Position numbers and translations under genes: made by a program. Below are positions 60,824 through 64,000 of a DNA stretch of 64,000 nucleotides, one piece after another. The stretch is from NCBI RefSeq assembly GCF_014207905.1, contig NZ_JACHLB010000001.1, forward strand, positions 248,001-312,000, in the 5' to 3' direction. Position 1 is the stretch's first letter. Each line of letters begins with the position of its first letter. The stretch comes from Flavobacterium notoginsengisoli. GTDB lineage: Bacteria > Bacteroidota > Bacteroidia > Flavobacteriales > Flavobacteriaceae. A model generated the notes under the pieces. That model saw only the letters and a program-made list of their open reading frames with translations. It had not been told where the DNA came from and did no database searches.

Positions 60824-63310
60824 TTATTCTGTTGTAATTACAATTGTCGATTGTTTTAATCCGTTCGCTTTTGCTGTTAATTCTAATCTTCCTGATTGAT
60901 CTCCAGATTGTATCACAACCAAACATTTTCCAGCCATCGCCGTGTGTTTATTTCCTTTGTATGATTCGTGGCTCACAGGATCACCGCTGCAAACGCCTAC
61001 GATTTTTCCGTTTCCTTTTAGAGAGAAATTAATTTCGTTATTGGCATTTGGAACCAAAGTTCCGTTAGCATCCAAAATATCAACTGTTACAAATGACAAA
61101 TCATTTTTATCCGCTTTGATGGTACTTCTATCCGCAGTTAATTTTAATTGCGAAGGATTTCCGGCTGTTTTGATTTCTTTTTCTAAAACCACTTTTCCAT
61201 CTTTGCGAGAAACTGCTTTTAGAGTTCCGGCTTCAAAAGGAATTCTCCACATAACATGTAAATCGTCTCCTTTTTTGCTTCTTTTTCCAACTGATTTTCC
61301 GTTTACGAAAAGTTCCACCTCGTCAGCTTTATTGTAATACGCCCAAACGTCAACGGTTTGTCCTGCTTTCCAGTTCCAATGTGGGAAAATATGAAGAACA
61401 GTTTTATCTGTCCATTCACTTTGGTACATATAATAAACATCTTTCGGGAAACCGGCTAAATCTACAATTCCGAAATATGAACTTACCGATGGCCATTCGT
61501 AAGGCGTTGGTTCTCCGATATAATCGAAACCTGTCCAGATGTACATTCCAGAAAGGAAATCGTGTTTTTTAATGACTTTCCAAGTTGCTTCGTGCGTAGA
61601 ACCCCAAGGCGCTTGCACCTGATCGTAAGCTGAAACCGTATTTCCAGGATTTCCTTGTGTAAATTTAAGATCCCATCTAACAGGCCATTTTTTTATAGTA
61701 TCAGAAACAGCGTCATAATATCCTCTTGTCTGTAAACCTGAAGTAGTTTCTGTTGCGATGAAAGGCGTATTTGGAAAGTTTTTTTGATGATGTTCGTATG
61801 TTTGATGCGCGTAATTGTATCCGATTAAATCTAAAATTCCAGATTTTGCAATAGCGTTAAACTGAACATTTTTTTTCTCGAATTGTAAAGTAACTTCATC
61901 AATATTCATATTTACTGGCGGATTCATCGCTGCTGTAAGTGGACGCGTTTTATCGTATTGACGTGTAATTTCTGCTAATTCTTTAGCAATTTCAACACCA
62001 GTTTCATTCCATTGTTCTGGGATTTCATTTCCAATACTCCAAACAAAAATACTCGGGTGATTTCGGTCGCGAAGCAATTGATCTATTAAATCTTGTTTGT
62101 GCCATTTGTCCCAGTCGTTTGCGTAATCGTATTTGGTTTTGTTTTGTTTCCACATATCGAAAGCTTCGTCCATAACGATGAAACCCATTTTATCGCAAAG
62201 ATCCAGAAGCTCTGGTGCAGGCGGATTGTGAGAAGTTCTAATTCCGTTTACTCCCATTTCTTTCAGGATTTCTAATTGACGTTCGATAGCACGCGTATTG
62301 ATAGCTGAACCTAAAGGACCTAAATCATGATGCATACAAACTCCTTTGATTTTGACTTGTTTTCCATTCAGAACAAAACCTTTGTTCAGATCAAACTTGA
62401 ATTCTCTGATTCCGAAGTTGGTTTTGTATTCGTCGATGATTTTATCGTCAAGCGAAATTTGTGTAACTGCTTTGTATAATTCTGGTTTCTCAACCGACCA
62501 TAAAATCGGCGTCTCAACTTCTGCGGATTGTTTTAAGGTTTGATTGGCATTGGCACCAATTGTTATATTTTGAGTAATTGATGTTACTTTTTTGTCTTCT
62601 TTAAAAATTGTAGTTGTAACGGTTGCCTTTTTTTCTTCAGCATATTGATTTTTGATTGTAGTTTCAAAATTGACTGAAGCTTTTTCGGCAGTAACTTTTG
62701 GAGTTGTAATATAAGTTCCCCATTGCTCTACATGAAGTTTATCTGTAGTTTCAATCCAGACATTTCTGAAAATTCCTGAACCTGAATACCAGCGTGAATT
62801 AGGTTGTTTTGAATTGTCAACCTTAACAATTATTTCGTTGTTTTTATCTCCGTAATTCAAATACGGCGACATATTATATTGAAAACCAATATATCCGTTT
62901 GGACGTTTTCCTAAATAATGTCCGTTTATCCAAACTTCACTATTTCTATAAACACCGTCAAAAGTAATGGAAGTAATTTTTGTACTGTCTTCAGCCGCTA
63001 CTTTGAATGTTTTTTTGTACCAGCCTAAACCGCCATTTAAAGATCCTCCGCCATATCCTGCCGGACTTTTTTCATCAAATTTCCCTTCGATGCTCCAATC
63101 GTGAGGAACGTCTAAAGTTCTCCATTTTGTTGAAGTTCCAATTGTATCTTTATCTACTAAACTATCGTTAAGATGAAAACTCCAATCTGAATTAAAAGAA
63201 ACTTTTCGGTTTACAAACGCGTCTTCTTTTTTAGTGCAGGAATTCAGAAAAAAAACTCCCGCCGTAATCGCTAGTAAACTTATGGTTTTTATGGTTTTAG
63301 TAATTTGCAT
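60824..63310 (-). CDS. GH2 beta-galactosidase
   Basis: An 828-residue lipoprotein (lipobox FFLNSC). It has the GH2 order: sugar-binding domain (VSFNSDWSFHLNDS; VWINGHYLGKRPNGYIGFQY), immunoglobulin-like domain, TIM barrel with acid/base Glu429 in VWSIGNEIPEQW and nucleophile Glu521 in FIATETTSGL, then DUF4982-like and C-terminal beta domains. In this PUL it should remove beta-1,2-galactose from xyloglucan side chains after fucose removal. Confidence 0.92.
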   Translation of the reverse strand: MQITKTIKTISLLAITAGVFFLNSCTKKEDAFVNRKVSFNSDWSFHLNDSLVDKDTIGTSTKWRTLDVPHDWSIEGKFDEKSPAGYGGGSLNGGLGWYKKTFKVAAEDSTKITSITFDGVYRNSEVWINGHYLGKRPNGYIGFQYNMSPYLNYGDKNNEIIVKVDNSKQPNSRWYSGSGIFRNVWIETTDKLHVEQWGTYITTPKVTAEKASVNFETTIKNQYAEEKKATVTTTIFKEDKKVTSITQNITIGANANQTLKQSAEVETPILWSVEKPELYKAVTQISLDDKIIDEYKTNFGIREFKFDLNKGFVLNGKQVKIKGVCMHHDLGPLGSAINTRAIERQLEILKEMGVNGIRTSHNPPAPELLDLCDKMGFIVMDEAFDMWKQNKTKYDYANDWDKWHKQDLIDQLLRDRNHPSIFVWSIGNEIPEQWNETGVEIAKELAEITRQYDKTRPLTAAMNPPVNMNIDEVTLQFEKKNVQFNAIAKSGILDLIGYNYAHQTYEHHQKNFPNTPFIATETTSGLQTRGYYDAVSDTIKKWPVRWDLKFTQGNPGNTVSAYDQVQAPWGSTHEATWKVIKKHDFLSGMYIWTGFDYIGEPTPYEWPSVSSYFGIVDLAGFPKDVYYMYQSEWTDKTVLHIFPHWNWKAGQTVDVWAYYNKADEVELFVNGKSVGKRSKKGDDLHVMWRIPFEAGTLKAVSRKDGKVVLEKEIKTAGNPSQLKLTADRSTIKADKNDLSFVTVDILDANGTLVPNANNEINFSLKGNGKIVGVCSGDPVSHESYKGNKHTAMAGKCLVVIQSGDQSGRLELTAKANGLKQSTIVITTE

Positions 63311-63385
63311 AGGTACTTTTTATGTTTTTGGAATTTGAAGATAGAAATAAAAATCGATTCCATTTATTTCTTCTTAAAATAATTT

Positions 63386-63433
63386 AAGTCTCAGTCTTAA
63401 AGCACATTAGAAACATGTTTAAAACTGAGACTT
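63386..63433 (-). terminator. Hairpin between the surface protein gene and GH2 gene
   Basis: AAGTCTCAGT (63386-63395) pairs with ACTGAGACTT (63424-63433) over a long loop. It resembles the other gap hairpins of the PUL, and the loop contains a further TTTAAA-type mirror. Confidence 0.6.
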
Positions 63434-63447
63434 CAAAACTAACTAAC

Positions 63448-64000
63448 TTACGATTTCGGTTTGTAATGGAAAACTATTAAGCAAACTCCTTCACCGGTTC
63501 TACTCTGGTCGCGTATTACAGCCAATCTTAAAGATGTTGCCGTAAGCTCAACCACTTTTACACTAATCCAGTTGCTGCAATCTCCGTAATAATCTCCTCC
63601 GTAAAGCATTTCTACTCCACCATTAAAAACTAATTTATTATTTGCAATATCAAACGTGTATGTTCCTTTTTTGGTTGTTTGATTATTGTTAGCAATCGCT
63701 GTTTGAGTAACTGATGTATTGTAATTTCCATTTAAATCAAAATACATTTCTCCCCAATTTTTATTTGCCATAACCCAAGAGTTACTTGCATAATCTGGAA
63801 GCCAGCTCCAATTGTCTCCAGATGCAGCCGGATAATCTAAACCAGCCCATCCAACTGGATCTGTAAAATCTAAAACCCATTTCTTTCCTGCCACTCCATT
63901 AGTAAGCATTTCCCATTTAGGATTACTAAAATAAGTATCATCATTTTCTGCAATATCAACTACAACTGGCGTTGCTTCTACAGAACCTCCTCTTGTGTAA
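63448..64000 (-). CDS. PUL surface/lipoprotein of unknown fold (C-terminal part, cut by window edge)
   Basis: The frame is open to the window edge and beyond; 183 residues are seen. The visible part is rich in aromatic residues and Gly (WVLDFTDPVGWAGLDYPAA; DNWSWLPDYASNSWVMANKN; YGGDYYGDCSNWISVKVVEL), as in carbohydrate-binding beta-sandwich domains. Its place upstream of the GH2 gene suggests a glycan-binding surface protein. The ATG at 63909 is internal, since coding continues upstream (TRGGSVEATPVVVDIAEND). Confidence 0.8.
   Translation of the reverse strand, partial: YTRGGSVEATPVVVDIAENDDTYFSNPKWEMLTNGVAGKKWVLDFTDPVGWAGLDYPAASGDNWSWLPDYASNSWVMANKNWGEMYFDLNGNYNTSVTQTAIANNNQTTKKGTYTFDIANNKLVFNGGVEMLYGGDYYGDCSNWISVKVVELTATSLRLAVIRDQSRTGEGVCLIVFHYKPKS

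Overview
The window looks like chromosomal DNA of a Flavobacterium-type member of the Bacteroidota. Evidence is AT-rich sequence, A-rich 5' leaders without clear Shine-Dalgarno sites, promoter elements of the Bacteroidota form TTG-N17-23-TAnnTTTG, TonB-dependent receptors carrying carboxypeptidase-like N-terminal domains, and a large polysaccharide utilisation locus (PUL). No rRNA, tRNA, CRISPR array, transposase or phage module was seen.

Region by region. 1-5242: edge of a desuccinylase/aspartoacylase-like gene, uvrC, a small secreted protein and a patatin-barrel outer-membrane protein. 5243-14125: tyrosine and tryptophan catabolism (hmgA, hpd, kynA), a DUF3108 protein, an M23 lipoprotein and pgi; a likely unannotated small RNA lies at about 8220-8330. 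14126-22386: a TonB receptor, then housekeeping genes (RlpA-like, DinB-like, ArsC-like, YicC, gmk, nadD); a four-helix-bundle gene flanked by inverted repeats separates gmk from nadD. 22387-26432: a minus-strand NAD-metabolism cassette in transcription order NrtR-like Nudix regulator, short PRPP-synthetase homologue, NADAR protein and nicotinamide phosphoribosyltransferase homologue. The promoter in front of the synthetase carries two matching palindromes that look like the regulator's operators. 26450-30896: a LysR regulator divergent from an exported DJ-1/PfpI protein, an iron-type alcohol dehydrogenase, then gpsA. 31274-38037: a compact apparent operon of TonB receptor, DUF4876 lipoprotein, DUF6850-like barrel and di-haem cytochrome-c peroxidase. 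38259-45550: pheS, CvpA, a membrane-bound AraC regulator, an alpha/beta-hydrolase lipoprotein, a barrel-like protein and an HTH protein fused to an NTF2-like domain. 45668-64000: a minus-strand run of carbohydrate enzymes (GH95, acetylesterase, BACON-GH5, GH3, GH39, GH97, GH31, GH2) and the end of a PUL surface protein. The enzyme set fits breakdown of fucosylated, acetylated xyloglucan; the SusC/SusD pair is not in view and would lie beyond 64000.

A second layer runs through the window. Many intergenic gaps hold a long, nearly perfect inverted repeat, often different in sequence from gap to gap, and some families occur twice or more (41131-41316 with 44578-44792; 44421-44561 with 58076-58219; the ACTAAT-type repeat at 21373, 38671 and 48254).

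The strongest candidate for an underexplored system is the NAD cassette. It has the two homologues that in phages form the NARP1 pathway (ADP-ribose-pyrophosphate synthetase plus nicotinamide ADP-ribose transferase) or, alternatively, an ordinary nicotinamide salvage route. Here they sit with an ADP-ribose-processing NADAR protein under an apparent ADP-ribose-sensing repressor.
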